NCBI GenBank assembly: GCA_017997825.1
Contig: JAGOEH010000019.1
Coordinates: 1-27,762, forward strand
Direction of reading: 5' to 3'
Source of the DNA: Candidatus Delongbacteria bacterium
Lineage (GTDB): Bacteria; JAGOEH01
DNA length: 27,762 nt
The notes below the pieces were generated by a model, which worked only from the letters and a program-made list of their open reading frames with translations, was not told where the DNA came from and ran no database searches. Below are positions 16,000-24,721 of the stretch, piece by piece. A program made the position numbers and the translations under genes. How positions within the stretch are numbered: the stretch's first letter is position 1; every line of letters begins with the position of its first letter.

Positions 16000-16908
16000 T
16001 TATGAGGTCAGGGAGTGGTTTTTCCGAAAATGATAACGCAGGAATATGGCGGAGAAATTCAACAAAAAGGTCAATCCCAGCAAGACCAGGGTGGTGGCGT
16101 ACTGAATTCCTCGTGTGGCATCGACATCGGGGGACTGGGTTGACATGATATAGATGTGGTAGCCCAGTTCCATGAATTGATCGGATAATGAGTGGGGCAG
16201 ATGGGGCAGGAAATAGGCGGCGCCGGTAAACAGGATCGGAGCGACCTCGCCGGCGCCCCGGCTGACGGCCAGGATGGCCCCGGTCAGAATTCCGCTGATC
16301 GAATTGGGCAGCACAATCTTCCGAATCGTCATCCACCGAGTGGCTCCCAAGGCCAGACTGGCTTCCCGAATCTCTCGGGGGACCGACCGGATCGCTTCCT
16401 CAACCGATACGATGACCACCGGCAGTGTCAATACCGCCATAGTCAGACTGGCCCACAGAATATTCGGCTGTCCCCAACGAATCACCCCGCTGGGCATCAG
16501 CCAGTGGTCCACTCCCCGGCCGACAAATTGGATAAAAAAACCCAGTCCGAATAACCCAAATACGATTGCCGGAATCCCAGCCAGCGTATTGACGGCAAAT
16601 CGGATCAGGCGCACCAGCCTGGATCCCTGGGATACATACTCACATAAATATACCGCGGTAATGGTCCCGATCGGTACTCCGATCAACGACATGATCACCA
16701 CCAACAAAAGCGTACCGACGATGGCCGGGAAAATTCCGCCTCCGGTCATCCCGTCTGTCGGTACCCCGGTCAGAAATTCCCAACTGATTGATTGCCATCC
16801 TCCCCAAACAATATTGCCCATGATGATCATTACGACCGCAATGATCATCACCGCGCTCAGACCGGTTACCAAAGGAACCAGTTTTTCATTGAGTTTTCGG
16901 CGATCCAT
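16000..16908 (-). CDS. pstA: Phosphate ABC transporter permease PstA
   Basis: A 302-residue permease with six predicted membrane helices. The inner-membrane coupling motif [20 protein letters not shown], followed by [24 protein letters not shown], is diagnostic of PstA. The N-terminal [11 protein letters not shown] and [15 protein letters not shown] segments agree. It pairs with PstC to form the phosphate channel in the inner membrane. The start is one base after the pstC stop and has a GGGGGAG ribosome site that overlaps the end of pstC, so translation is coupled. The length is normal for the family. Confidence 0.95.
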   Translation of the reverse strand: MDRRKLNEKLVPLVTGLSAVMIIAVVMIIMGNIVWGGWQSISWEFLTGVPTDGMTGGGIFPAIVGTLLLVVIMSLIGVPIGTITAVYLCEYVSQGSRLVRLIRFAVNTLAGIPAIVFGLFGLGFFIQFVGRGVDHWLMPSGVIRWGQPNILWASLTMAVLTLPVVIVSVEEAIRSVPREIREASLALGATRWMTIRKIVLPNSISGILTGAILAVSRGAGEVAPILFTGAAYFLPHLPHSLSDQFMELGYHIYIMSTQSPDVDATRGIQYATTLVLLGLTFLLNFSAIFLRYHFRKNHSLTS

Positions 16909-16909
16909 C

Positions 16910-17956
16910 TCAACTCCCCCTGAACTTGCGGATTAGTTTCCGCCGAATGAAGAATTCAGCCATCATATTCAGTCCAAAAGAGAAAAGAAACAGAATGATG
17001 CCGATCATGAACAGCACACTGTAATGAAAATCGCCGAATACCACCTCGGCCATTTCGGCCCCGATTGTTGCCGACATGGATCGGACCGGTTCAAATGGAT
17101 TCAGGCTGGTTAAGGCCGCATTACCGGTTGCCATCAGGATAATCATGGTTTCACCGATCGCCCGGCCGATGCCTAACAATACAGCGGCAAATATGCCCGG
17201 TGTCGCCGCCGGTAAGATGACAAACAATACGGTTTCCCATTTTCTGGCACCCAATGCCAGACTGGCCTCGGTCAGAGAGCGGGGAACTGTTCCCAGTGCA
17301 TCCTCCGAGATAGTGTAGATCACCGGCATGACCGCCAGCGAAAGACCAACCCCGCCGGTTAAAGCATTCAAACGAAAATCCAAATTGAAAAGGTGCTGGA
17401 TTAATGAGGCCATTACCGTCAAACTGAAAAAACCGATCACCACCGAGGGAAATCCGGCCAGGATTTCGATTATGGGTTTCATGATCTCCTTCATTCTCCG
17501 GCCGGCAAAGGAAGCGGTATAGAGAGCGGCCATAATGGCAATCGGTGCCGCCAGACCAATAGCAATTCCGGCTACCTTTAAGCTCCCGACGATCAACGGC
17601 AGTAATCCGAATTGTGGGCGGGAAGAGACAGGCTGCCATTGGCTCCCCAAAAGGTCACTCACCTTACCGGTTTCCGTCCCGTTTCCATCCGGTGCTGGTT
17701 CCGGTTGATCCACCGAAGTGATATCTCCCAGCATTTCCTCTCCATAGGTTTCCTGCTCTTCCATTACGGAAGAAACGGACTGGGTTGGGGGATTGAATAG
17801 TCCGGAGGTCTCATGAAAGATAAAACCGAAAATCAAAACGATGAATAACAGAGTGATGAAGGCGCATATCATGATGAACTTTTCGATGAAGTATTCCGTC
17901 AATCGAAAACGTTTACGGCGGAAGCCGGTGTCCGGACTTCCAGATGCTTGAAGCAT
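16910..17956 (-). CDS. pstC: Phosphate ABC transporter permease PstC, with acidic loop insert
   Basis: A 348-residue permease when started at 17956 (MLQASGSPD), where AGGAAGGA gives a clear ribosome site; an upstream ATG at 18016 would add 20 residues without support. Family motifs include [47 protein letters not shown] and GIGRAIGETMIILMATGNA. Between the first helix and the LPLIVGSL segment is a loop of about 60 residues rich in Glu, Asp, Gly and Pro; in usual PstC proteins the corresponding WxP segment follows the helix within a few residues. The loop is predicted to be periplasmic, where it could meet PstS. The gene follows pstS by 75 bases. Confidence 0.94.
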   Translation of the reverse strand: MLQASGSPDTGFRRKRFRLTEYFIEKFIMICAFITLLFIVLIFGFIFHETSGLFNPPTQSVSSVMEEQETYGEEMLGDITSVDQPEPAPDGNGTETGKVSDLLGSQWQPVSSRPQFGLLPLIVGSLKVAGIAIGLAAPIAIMAALYTASFAGRRMKEIMKPIIEILAGFPSVVIGFFSLTVMASLIQHLFNLDFRLNALTGGVGLSLAVMPVIYTISEDALGTVPRSLTEASLALGARKWETVLFVILPAATPGIFAAVLLGIGRAIGETMIILMATGNAALTSLNPFEPVRSMSATIGAEMAEVVFGDFHYSVLFMIGIILFLFSFGLNMMAEFFIRRKLIRKFRGS

Positions 17957-18031
17957 GAGCTTTCCTTCCTGTTTCAGTGTCAGAATCCGCCGGCCGATGG
18001 ATTGATTGATTACCATCTGATCGGATACCGA

Positions 18032-18868
18032 TTATCGGATCGGGAAGTAACCGATCTGAGATACTACCGCTTGTCCTTCATCACTCAGGATCCAGTCGAT
18101 ATAAGCTTTCATTTCACCGGTCGGCCGGCTCCGGACATATAAATAGAGATAGCGGGTGATCGGGTACAATCCCTTGGTCACGGTTTCTTGGGTGGGTTCA
18201 TACCCGGTGGTCAAGGCATCTTTTTTGACTTTCACCAGCTTGATCCCTTTGCCGTAAGCCGAACCGCCGTAACCGATGCCGTTGATGTCGCGGGCGACCG
18301 CGTTAACGACCGCTGCTGTTCCAGGCAGACTCTGCATCATCGAACTGTAATCCTTACCATTCAACACAAAATCCTTGAAATAGACATAGGTCCCGGAGCT
18401 GTTTTCCCGCCCGTATAAAATAATCTTGCTGTCCTGGCCTCCGACCTCTTTCCAGTTGGTGATCTGGCCAAAATATATCTTTTTGATCTGTTCGAGGGTC
18501 AGTTCATGAATCGGATTTTTTTCATTGACATACAGGGCAATTCCATCCTTGGCGATCTTGATCTCAACGCCAAGCGAGTTATGACGCTGTTTCAGCTTGT
18601 CCCGTTCCGATGGTTTCATAGCCCGTGAAGCATTGCAGATATCGGTAGTTCCATTGATCAGGGCTGATATCCCGACTCCCGATCCTCCCCCGGTCACCTG
18701 AATAACCGTTTCCGGATTCTTTTTCATGTAAAGTTCAGCCCAGCGCTGGGCCAGAATCACCATGGTGTCCGATCCTTTTACGGTGATGGTCGTTTTGGCG
18801 TAAGACACCGCCATCATGATACTCAGACTCAAAAACGCTGCGCCTATCAATGCGTTCAGTTTTTTCAT
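18032..18868 (-). CDS. pstS: Periplasmic phosphate-binding protein PstS
   Basis: A 278-residue exported protein. The first 24 residues form a Sec signal peptide ending in SYA with no lipobox, so the mature protein is free in the periplasm. Binding-loop motifs are visible: KGSDTM (P-loop-like start), TGGGSGVGI, a SRAMKPSE segment and GRENSSGTYVYFK, all typical of PstS-type phosphate binders. The start at 18868 has AAGGAG upstream; a longer frame to 18970 runs through the leader region. PstS captures phosphate and hands it to PstC/PstA. It is the first gene of the operon and lies downstream of a Pho-box promoter with a leader of about 150 bases. Confidence 0.94.
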   Translation of the reverse strand: MKKLNALIGAAFLSLSIMMAVSYAKTTITVKGSDTMVILAQRWAELYMKKNPETVIQVTGGGSGVGISALINGTTDICNASRAMKPSERDKLKQRHNSLGVEIKIAKDGIALYVNEKNPIHELTLEQIKKIYFGQITNWKEVGGQDSKIILYGRENSSGTYVYFKDFVLNGKDYSSMMQSLPGTAAVVNAVARDINGIGYGGSAYGKGIKLVKVKKDALTTGYEPTQETVTKGLYPITRYLYLYVRSRPTGEMKAYIDWILSDEGQAVVSQIGYFPIR

Positions 18869-19208
18869 TTTACTCTCCTTGGTTGACGTGGTTCGAGTAC
18901 AGATAGGGTTCCCGGGTCTTCGACACCGATTTCGGCCATGGATAATCCACCTATAACGGATGGTCGTCAATCGGGTCGGCGGAAATTCCGTGAAAACTCC
19001 CGGGATACTAACGCTCCCATCTGGACCTGAATATAATCGATCCGTGTTAATCTGGAATAAAGGAAGTGTTAAGACTGTGTTAAGAAAGCAGGATCGGATG
19101 ATGTGATAGGATATGAATCAAGGAATGAGGAAGAAGCAGAGGGTGAGGAGATGGGGGATTAATGGGGCCGATCGAGAAAAATTGCCTACCATTACCGATG
19201 GTTTTGAT
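18869..19208 (-). other. Gene-free leader and control region upstream of pstS
   Basis: This 340-base stretch holds the pstS ribosome site, a leader of about 150 bases with no convincing reading frame, the Pho-box promoter at 19030-19083, and about 120 bases up to the radical SAM gene. A weak five-base hairpin (19188-19202) just after the radical SAM stop is followed on the minus strand by a short T run interrupted by other bases, so it is at best a poor terminator. Confidence 0.6.
19030..19083 (-). promoter_or_regulatory. Pho-box array and promoter of the pst operon
   Basis: On the minus strand, hexamers TTAACA (19078-19083), TTAACA (19067-19072), TTTATT (19056-19061) and TTAACA (19045-19050) repeat with an exact 11-base period. 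Nine bases after the last hexamer comes a -10 element TATATT (19030-19035). This is the layout of PhoB/PhoP-activated promoters, where the regulator dimer replaces the -35 element; the TTAACA hexamer is the form described for Bacillus PhoP. Position just upstream of pstS supports control by phosphate starvation. Confidence 0.85.
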
Positions 19209-20735
19209 TCAGGATGAAACCTGGATGAACGGAGCATGATCCGACTTGAGGGGGACCGGAGTATCTTTAATTTTGGCGCGGATGTGGGTGTCTGACATCA
19301 TCTGCTGATTGATGAACTGTCGGGCCTGAATCCGGGGGATGCCGTGCTGTTCTCGCCAGGGACGGTAAAAAGAGAAATCTCCCTGATAGCGGGTCAGATT
19401 CTCCAATTGAATATTCCAATCCCGGCATAATGAATCGATATCGGGTTGATCCGGGAGATTGAAAATGGAGAGGTTGAGAAAATGATAGATCTGAGGATTC
19501 TGTTTTAGAAAGAGCAAACTGGCCATTCGGTCCGATTCGGTTTCTCCCGGGAGTCCCATCAGAAGATAGAGAAAGTTGCGTATTCCATACCGAGCGGATT
19601 CTGAAAGAATCGGGATGACGTTTTCCAGCCGGATGCCTTTTCGGAATCGTTCCAGAATTGAAGGTGAAGCCGATTCCAATCCCCATTGCAGCATTTCCCA
19701 GCCGGAATAATGCATGGCTTTGATCAATCCCGCCTCTAAAAAATCGGCTTCAAATCGGACAAATCCATAGTAGCGGCGGGTGGAGGGGCCTGAATGAATG
19801 TTCCGGCGGATAAAAGACGGTGGAATTGCCGAGTCGATAAAGTGGTACAGAATGGATTGATCCGGAAAATGGCGCTCGGTTTCCTGCATAAATGATTCCA
19901 GGCTTGGGGCTTCGATCATGCTGAAACGGGTCTCCTGTTCCGGGCAAAACCGGCAACGGCTGTAATAACACCCCTTGGATGTCATCAAGGGCATGACAAT
20001 CTGAGGCGCCAGATAATGATCAAGGGGTATGACCGTTTCGGGAAAACGGATCATGTTCAAATCGGTCTGCGTATCAAACCATTCACCGGCAAACTCGAAT
20101 CGATCACCTTCCGCAGGCAGGCTGAACAACTCACTGAAAATTGCCGGAAGAGCCGGATGGTATTTCCGGTACGACTTGAGTAAACAGCCTCCGATGACCG
20201 GAGTGATCCCTAAAGACTGCAGGCGAATGGCCAACTCGATTGCGAAGTAGAGTTGAGGCAGAAAGGAAACCGATATCCCGATGATGGACTCGGGCTGATC
20301 CAGAATGTAAGGGAGGAGACGGTGATGGATATAGGATGTAAAAGGGGTAACGGGAGAGGTGGACGATCGGAGGTAATCTGCCCACGCCTGAGGGTGATGC
20401 GCTGAGATCGGCGCATAGTCAGCGTGATTGAGTGTGATCTGCCAGCCGGGAAAGGATTTTAGCAGATACTTGATCTCCTGCTCGATCACACCCGTCCGGG
20501 ATTGATAGACAGCTGAGGAATAATGAGGATGCCGACGAATAAAATCCCAGCATTTCAGTCCTTTGGGGCGGGCATGGTCGAGTAAAAAATAATAATAGTC
20601 AAGATTGGCATCGTAATACTTCACCGGAATCCGGCGACCGGCCAAGATTCCAGCAAAAAGATACCCGCCGGCCGGGGGCTCCACCGGCGAGGTGACCGGA
20701 GGCGTGATGATGATGACGGTAGGTTTGGATCCCAT
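19209..20735 (-). CDS. B12-binding-type radical SAM protein of unknown function
   Basis: A 508-residue protein. Residues 1-200 resemble the Rossmann-like cobalamin-binding domain of B12 radical SAM enzymes (TPPVTSPVEPPAGGYLFAGIL at the start, then IIGISVSFLPQ and PVIGG), but no DxHxxG cobalamin motif is visible. The radical SAM core follows, with SKGCYYSRCRFCPEQ giving Cys256, Cys261 and Cys264 in CX4CX2C spacing rather than the classical CX3CX2C. The run MLQWGLESASPSILERFRKG near residue 350 is the Elp3/MiaB-superfamily motif. The C-terminal 100 residues match nothing I know. The start lies 17 bases after a strong terminator for the upstream khpA transcript and has no clear ribosome site. 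Substrate unknown. Confidence 0.75.
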   Translation of the reverse strand: MGSKPTVIIITPPVTSPVEPPAGGYLFAGILAGRRIPVKYYDANLDYYYFLLDHARPKGLKCWDFIRRHPHYSSAVYQSRTGVIEQEIKYLLKSFPGWQITLNHADYAPISAHHPQAWADYLRSSTSPVTPFTSYIHHRLLPYILDQPESIIGISVSFLPQLYFAIELAIRLQSLGITPVIGGCLLKSYRKYHPALPAIFSELFSLPAEGDRFEFAGEWFDTQTDLNMIRFPETVIPLDHYLAPQIVMPLMTSKGCYYSRCRFCPEQETRFSMIEAPSLESFMQETERHFPDQSILYHFIDSAIPPSFIRRNIHSGPSTRRYYGFVRFEADFLEAGLIKAMHYSGWEMLQWGLESASPSILERFRKGIRLENVIPILSESARYGIRNFLYLLMGLPGETESDRMASLLFLKQNPQIYHFLNLSIFNLPDQPDIDSLCRDWNIQLENLTRYQGDFSFYRPWREQHGIPRIQARQFINQQMMSDTHIRAKIKDTPVPLKSDHAPFIQVSS

Positions 20736-20751
20736 GGTGTCAGAGAGTATT

Positions 20752-20787
20752 CAAAAAAAAACAGGATGGAATCATTTCCATCCTGTT
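20752..20787 (-). terminator. Rho-independent terminator after khpA
   Basis: Minus-strand arms AACAGGATGG (20778-20787) and CCATCCTGTT (20760-20769) form a perfect 10-base stem with an 8-base loop, followed by a run of about nine T residues (complement of 20752-20760). It lies 25 bases after the khpA stop and immediately before the radical SAM start, so it may act as a terminator or as an attenuator for that gene. Confidence 0.93.
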
Positions 20788-20812
20788 GGCGTTTATAATG
20801 ACATTCATCCGG

Positions 20813-21043
20813 TTATTCGATGATTTCCAGCATGACCCGTTTACCGCTCTTGCGGCCGGCAGCATTCAGGATGGTCCGGATCGCACGGGCCGTGTTGCCT
20901 TTTTTGCCGATAATTTTACCGACATCACTTTTTTCCACCTGAAGCTCATACACAACGGTACTCTCCCCTTCAACCTTCTTAACCACTACTCCCTCGACAT
21001 TATCGACTAGCGTCTTGGCGATCAGCTCGATCAATTCTGTCAT
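20813..21043 (-). CDS. khpA: KH-domain RNA-binding protein KhpA
   Basis: A 76-residue protein that is one KH domain. The GxxG loop appears in GKIIGKKGNTARAIRTIL, the KhpA/YlqC signature, and the protein ends in RVMLEIIE. KhpA binds RNA, with KhpB in some bacteria, and influences cell division and elongation in Gram-positive species. It usually sits between rpsP and rimM-trmD; here it is alone with its own strong promoter and terminator. The start has an AAAGGAG ribosome site. Confidence 0.93.
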   Translation of the reverse strand: MTELIELIAKTLVDNVEGVVVKKVEGESTVVYELQVEKSDVGKIIGKKGNTARAIRTILNAAGRKSGKRVMLEIIE

Positions 21044-21120
21044 TTTAAACTCCTTTCAGCAGCCATGTTTCTCCTAATTACAGCTACAATCATATGCCGG
21101 AGGAAAATCCCTCAATTTAT

Positions 21121-21149
21121 AGTATATGATAATTCAAATGCAATGTCAA
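21121..21149 (-). promoter_or_regulatory. Near-consensus sigma70 promoter for khpA
   Basis: On the minus strand, TTGACA (21144-21149) and TATACT (21121-21126) are separated by exactly 17 bases, leaving a leader of about 70 bases before khpA. This is among the strongest promoter matches in the window. Confidence 0.85.
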
Positions 21150-21340
21150 GCTCTTTTTACTGTAATAACCTACCCCATTCCGGTTTTCTTTTTTTCTCTT
21201 GGATGGGCTATCCTTAAATCGCTCGGCGTTATGCATCGGGTCCCGATCGTTTTTTTTCATTTCTGGATGCTCCGATATCATTACAATCCATGAATCATGG
21301 AAGAATTGTTTTTTAAAAAAAAAGGGTTTTATGGTTAGAC

Positions 21341-21369
21341 TTGACTTTTTAATTGATTAAACCTATTAT
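21341..21369 (+). promoter_or_regulatory. Sigma70-type promoter for the secreted TonB-domain gene
   Basis: TTGACT (21341-21346) and TATTAT (21364-21369) are separated by 17 bases, and the start codon follows 52 bases later behind an AAAGGGAG ribosome site. An inverted repeat at 21287-21301 lies upstream and could be a regulator site. Confidence 0.78.
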
Positions 21370-21421
21370 TGTAATGAATACCTTGATGTATGCAGATTGA
21401 AAGCGATCAAAGGGAGATATT

Positions 21422-22339
21422 ATGAAATCATTGACGCATCGGCTGTTCCAATATGGTGTGGCCGGAATCATTCTGTTTCCGTTTCTTCTCCTCCAGGCTC
21501 AGGATGATCAGGAGTTGAGAGATATCAATGATCAGGCCTTGATCGATTCACTCATGAAACGTGATGTTCGTCTTAAATCGGTCATTGAGTTTCACCTTTT
21601 TTATATGAATCTTGATCTGCTGCGCGAAGCCATCCGGTTTCCCGCCTTGTTCACCGATTACCAGGTCCAGACTATTCGCTTTAATTATCAGTCCCAGAAT
21701 TTTGAATGTTGTGTCAATGTCACCCATGAACGCTACATGGATCTGAAAAGTAAATCGTTAGGAGCCTCCATTCGATCGCTCCAGATCATTACTCAGCGGC
21801 TTCGATCTTTGATTGAACGCTATTTCCCGAGAATCCGGCAACCGGATTATTTCATCAAAATCGATTTCCGTCATAATCCCACCGGGTTATCACTCGATGG
21901 CAATGATGAGAATTGGAAAACCTTTGCGGTCTATCAAAACGGCCAGGTCTCGTTTCTGGTGAATCCGCCCCCATCGCTTTCCTCCGTTTCAACCCGCGAT
22001 TACCCGGAAGAGGGGATTCAGAATCAGATCACCTTTTTGGAGGGAAAAAAGCAGATCGATGAAGCCCGATTCAAGCAGGAGCTTGAGTACCATACCGATG
22101 AACTAACCCGCTATTATAACCTGAGACTAAGGCGGAATTCAGGCTTGAGTGGGAGAGTGGTTCTCGATGTCACTCTGCTTCCTTCCGGAGGAATCGGCGA
22201 TATCAGGACGAATCTGTCTGAAATCGAGGATGAATCTTTTCTGACGGGACTCATCGATATGATTCGGCAATGGCAATTCGAACCCACCGCCGGCATAGTC
22301 CGATTCCGATTCTCTCTGGATTTCAGAATTCAATCCTGA
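21422..22339 (+). CDS. Secreted protein with C-terminal AgmX/PglI (TonB-like) domain
   Basis: A 305-residue protein with a signal peptide (hydrophobic stretch at residues 11-25, likely cut near LQAQ). Residues 30-210 match no family I recognise and contain a pair of cysteines (CC, 96-97). Residues 215-305 show the AgmX/PglI pattern related to the TonB C-terminal domain: ELTRYYNLRLRRN, GLSGRVVLDVTLLPSGGIGDI, then ESFLTGLIDMIRQWQFEP. Such domains usually sit at the end of a membrane-anchored TonB protein; here the protein has only a cleavable leader and no Pro-rich linker. It is therefore probably a periplasmic or outer-membrane-associated factor. No ExbB/ExbD genes are adjacent. Confidence 0.7.
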   Translation: MKSLTHRLFQYGVAGIILFPFLLLQAQDDQELRDINDQALIDSLMKRDVRLKSVIEFHLFYMNLDLLREAIRFPALFTDYQVQTIRFNYQSQNFECCVNVTHERYMDLKSKSLGASIRSLQIITQRLRSLIERYFPRIRQPDYFIKIDFRHNPTGLSLDGNDENWKTFAVYQNGQVSFLVNPPPSLSSVSTRDYPEEGIQNQITFLEGKKQIDEARFKQELEYHTDELTRYYNLRLRRNSGLSGRVVLDVTLLPSGGIGDIRTNLSEIEDESFLTGLIDMIRQWQFEPTAGIVRFRFSLDFRIQS

Positions 22340-22518
22340 TTGTTTATTTCAGATCATCCATGATCGATCATGCCGGACGAATCTAGAACAACTGGTTTAG
22401 GGTTCCAGGTATCATGACCTTAACGATTGATGGTGGCTTTTTAATGAATCATCAACGCCCCATCCTTTCGGATTAATCCGCGGAAAAAAAACGGTTCAAA
22501 TCTAACCAAGGAGTGATA

Positions 22519-24597
22519 ATGTTTCGGAATATGCATTTGAAAAGTAAAATGATGATCCCGATTCTGATTGTGGTTTTTCTTGGCTTTTCCGTGACTTTCT
22601 TTTTTCTGATCGTTAAAATTAAAGACAATACCGATCAGTTTGCCCGAGCCCAGGCTGAGGGGTTGGCTTTTCGACATGGCAATGAACTTCGGATGATCAT
22701 TGGAGAGTATCTGGGTCAGACCCGGTCGATGGCCATGATCTTAAGTGATATTTCATCGATTCCCCAGAAAGAGCGGAGGGACTATTGTAATATGATGCTG
22801 AAAGCCCTGTTGAACAGCAATCCCGATTGCTTCGGCACTTGGATGGTTTTCGAGCCGAATGCCCTTGATGATCGGGATATGGAATTCCTCAATCAACCGG
22901 GGTGTGATGATCAGGGACGCTTTGTCCCTTATTGGAACCGGGTTGGTGAAATTCATTTGGAGAGTTGTGTCGGATATAATGATACCAGCACTATCGGGAA
23001 TTATTACCGTATTCCTTTCGCCTCGGGCCGGGAATTTGTTACCGAACCGTTTACCTATCCGGTCAATAACCAAGACATCATGATGATCAGTCTCTGTATT
23101 CCTGTGGTGCTTGATGGAAAGATTATTGGAGTGGTGGGAACCGATATGACGATGGATAATATGAGCTCATTGGTGAGTACCATGAAATTCGATGAAGGCG
23201 GATATGGTTTTCTGATCTCCAATCAGGGGGTTTTCGCTGCTCATCCGAATAAGAATTTTCCGGGTAAATCCCTGCCCACGGTCGATCCGCAATCCGATTC
23301 ACTCTACCAGGTCGTTCGTCATATCCAAGACGGCGAAATTCTCGGCTATAAACGGATTTCAATGTCTACCGATAAACCGGTCTACACGGTTTTTATTCCG
23401 ATCCTGCTGGGGAAATCTCCTCACCCCTGGTCTTTTGCCGTTACCATTCCACTGGATAAAATGAATGAGGCTTACTACGCCGTATTGTACTCCACTATCG
23501 CAATTGGCTTGGTTTCTTTCCTGATTCTGATTCTTGTTATTTATTGGATTACCAATCAGAATATCAAACCGATCATCTATGTGACCCACCGTCTGGGGGA
23601 TGTGGCGGAAGGAGAAGGAGACCTGACCAAACGGATTGAGATTCAGGCCAATGACGAGTCCGGCATGCTGGCCCGGAATTTTAATCGTTTTGCCGAGAAA
23701 ATGGCGGGAGGGATCAGCAATATCAAAAGCGCCATGGAAAGCTTCTCCAGTTCCATTACCCAGATCAGCGCCACCACCGAGGAGATCACTTCCAACACCC
23801 AGCAGACTACCGGCCAGATCAATTCCATTGCCGGTTCCATCACGGAAATGAATTCCAATATCCATGAAATCGCCAAAACATCCGAAATTATGAAGGATAA
23901 GGCTGGGACCAATGCCGGGTTATCCGATCAGAGCTTGAAACATAATCTGGAACTGGTTTCTATGATCGATACGCTGAATCAGAAAGAAAGAGCCTTTGTC
24001 ACTGACCTTCAGAAACTTCAAGGTCATTCTCAGGAGATCCGAGGGATCATCCAGGTGATCGAGGATATCGCCGATCAGACCAATCTTCTGGCGCTGAATG
24101 CGGCCATTGAAGCGGCCCGGGCTGGTGAAGCCGGTCGGGGATTTGCCGTGGTGGCCGATGAAGTCAGGAAACTGGCCGAAAAAACCCAGAACTCAACCAA
24201 AGAAATCTCAACTATGATCACTCAGATTCGAGATAATATCAATGGGGTGGCGGAAGCCCTCAAAAGTAATACCGATCTGATCGAAGTCCTGAATACCAAG
24301 GTCAATGACGCTTCGGCCATTAATCAACAAGTCAATACATCCAGTCAGGAAACCATCGAGTTGAGCGGCCATGTCCTGGCATCCTTGCAGGAACAGCAAA
24401 AAGCAATGGAAACGATGCTCTCAGCGATCGAATCGATCAATCTGGCCAGTCAGGAAAACAATTCCGGAATTAACCAGGTCTCCGAAGCGATCTCGGATCT
24501 GAATATCAGGATCGAAAGTATGATGGAATTTGTCAACCAGTTTAAAACCGACAATAAGAACTCCGTTGCCAAACCATCCGGCATCCGTCCGGTATAA
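22519..24597 (+). CDS. Methyl-accepting chemotaxis protein with dCache sensor
   Basis: A 692-residue receptor starting at ATG 22519, six bases after an AAGGAG site; a GTG at 22513 would add two residues. A first transmembrane helix lies at about 10-32, then a periplasmic dCache_1 sensor of about 290 residues ([26 protein letters not shown] and [12 protein letters not shown] are typical). A second helix at about 323-346 leads into HAMP ([14 protein letters not shown]) and the signalling domain with the hairpin [20 protein letters not shown] and [19 protein letters not shown]. The ligand cannot be read; the amino-acid-binding dCache signature is not clear. There is no C-terminal CheR-docking pentapeptide. 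It stands alone, away from cheZ. Confidence 0.93.
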   Translation: MFRNMHLKSKMMIPILIVVFLGFSVTFFFLIVKIKDNTDQFARAQAEGLAFRHGNELRMIIGEYLGQTRSMAMILSDISSIPQKERRDYCNMMLKALLNSNPDCFGTWMVFEPNALDDRDMEFLNQPGCDDQGRFVPYWNRVGEIHLESCVGYNDTSTIGNYYRIPFASGREFVTEPFTYPVNNQDIMMISLCIPVVLDGKIIGVVGTDMTMDNMSSLVSTMKFDEGGYGFLISNQGVFAAHPNKNFPGKSLPTVDPQSDSLYQVVRHIQDGEILGYKRISMSTDKPVYTVFIPILLGKSPHPWSFAVTIPLDKMNEAYYAVLYSTIAIGLVSFLILILVIYWITNQNIKPIIYVTHRLGDVAEGEGDLTKRIEIQANDESGMLARNFNRFAEKMAGGISNIKSAMESFSSSITQISATTEEITSNTQQTTGQINSIAGSITEMNSNIHEIAKTSEIMKDKAGTNAGLSDQSLKHNLELVSMIDTLNQKERAFVTDLQKLQGHSQEIRGIIQVIEDIADQTNLLALNAAIEAARAGEAGRGFAVVADEVRKLAEKTQNSTKEISTMITQIRDNINGVAEALKSNTDLIEVLNTKVNDASAINQQVNTSSQETIELSGHVLASLQEQQKAMETMLSAIESINLASQENNSGINQVSEAISDLNIRIESMMEFVNQFKTDNKNSVAKPSGIRPV

Positions 24598-24721
24598 AAC
24601 TCGAATACGGACCGGTTTTGCCTTTCATCACCAGTTGATGATTAAAACAGGAGATGGTTGGATTACGGATAGGGATAATCGGAAGTGGATGGATGAGTGA
24701 CGAGGTCTGATGAACGAAAAC

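Larger units (their letters stand above)
21044..21421. other. Divergent intergenic region between khpA and the TonB-domain gene
   Basis: This 378-base region carries the khpA promoter on the minus strand (21121-21149) and the promoter of the next gene on the plus strand (21341-21369). Between them is AT-rich sequence with T and A runs, an odd palindrome ATCGGGTCCCGAT near 21236-21248, and a perfect 7-base inverted repeat TCCATGA-A-TCATGGA at 21287-21301, some 40 bases upstream of the plus-strand -35. I see no RNA gene or reading frame. Confidence 0.6.

Noticed and set aside
15986-16336. N-terminal extension of pstB
   Set aside because: The extra 117 codons overlap pstA out of phase, and family similarity begins at the ATG at 15985 with its own ribosome site.
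18869-18970. N-terminal extension of pstS
   Set aside because: It would place charged sequence before the signal peptide, and the internal ATG at 18868 has a strong AAGGAG site.
19188-19202. Hairpin after the radical SAM stop as terminator
   Set aside because: The stem is only five base pairs and the T run does not follow directly.
24626-24645. CATCA/TGATG hairpin after the chemoreceptor as a plus-strand terminator
   Set aside because: The stem is five base pairs with no T tract on the plus strand.
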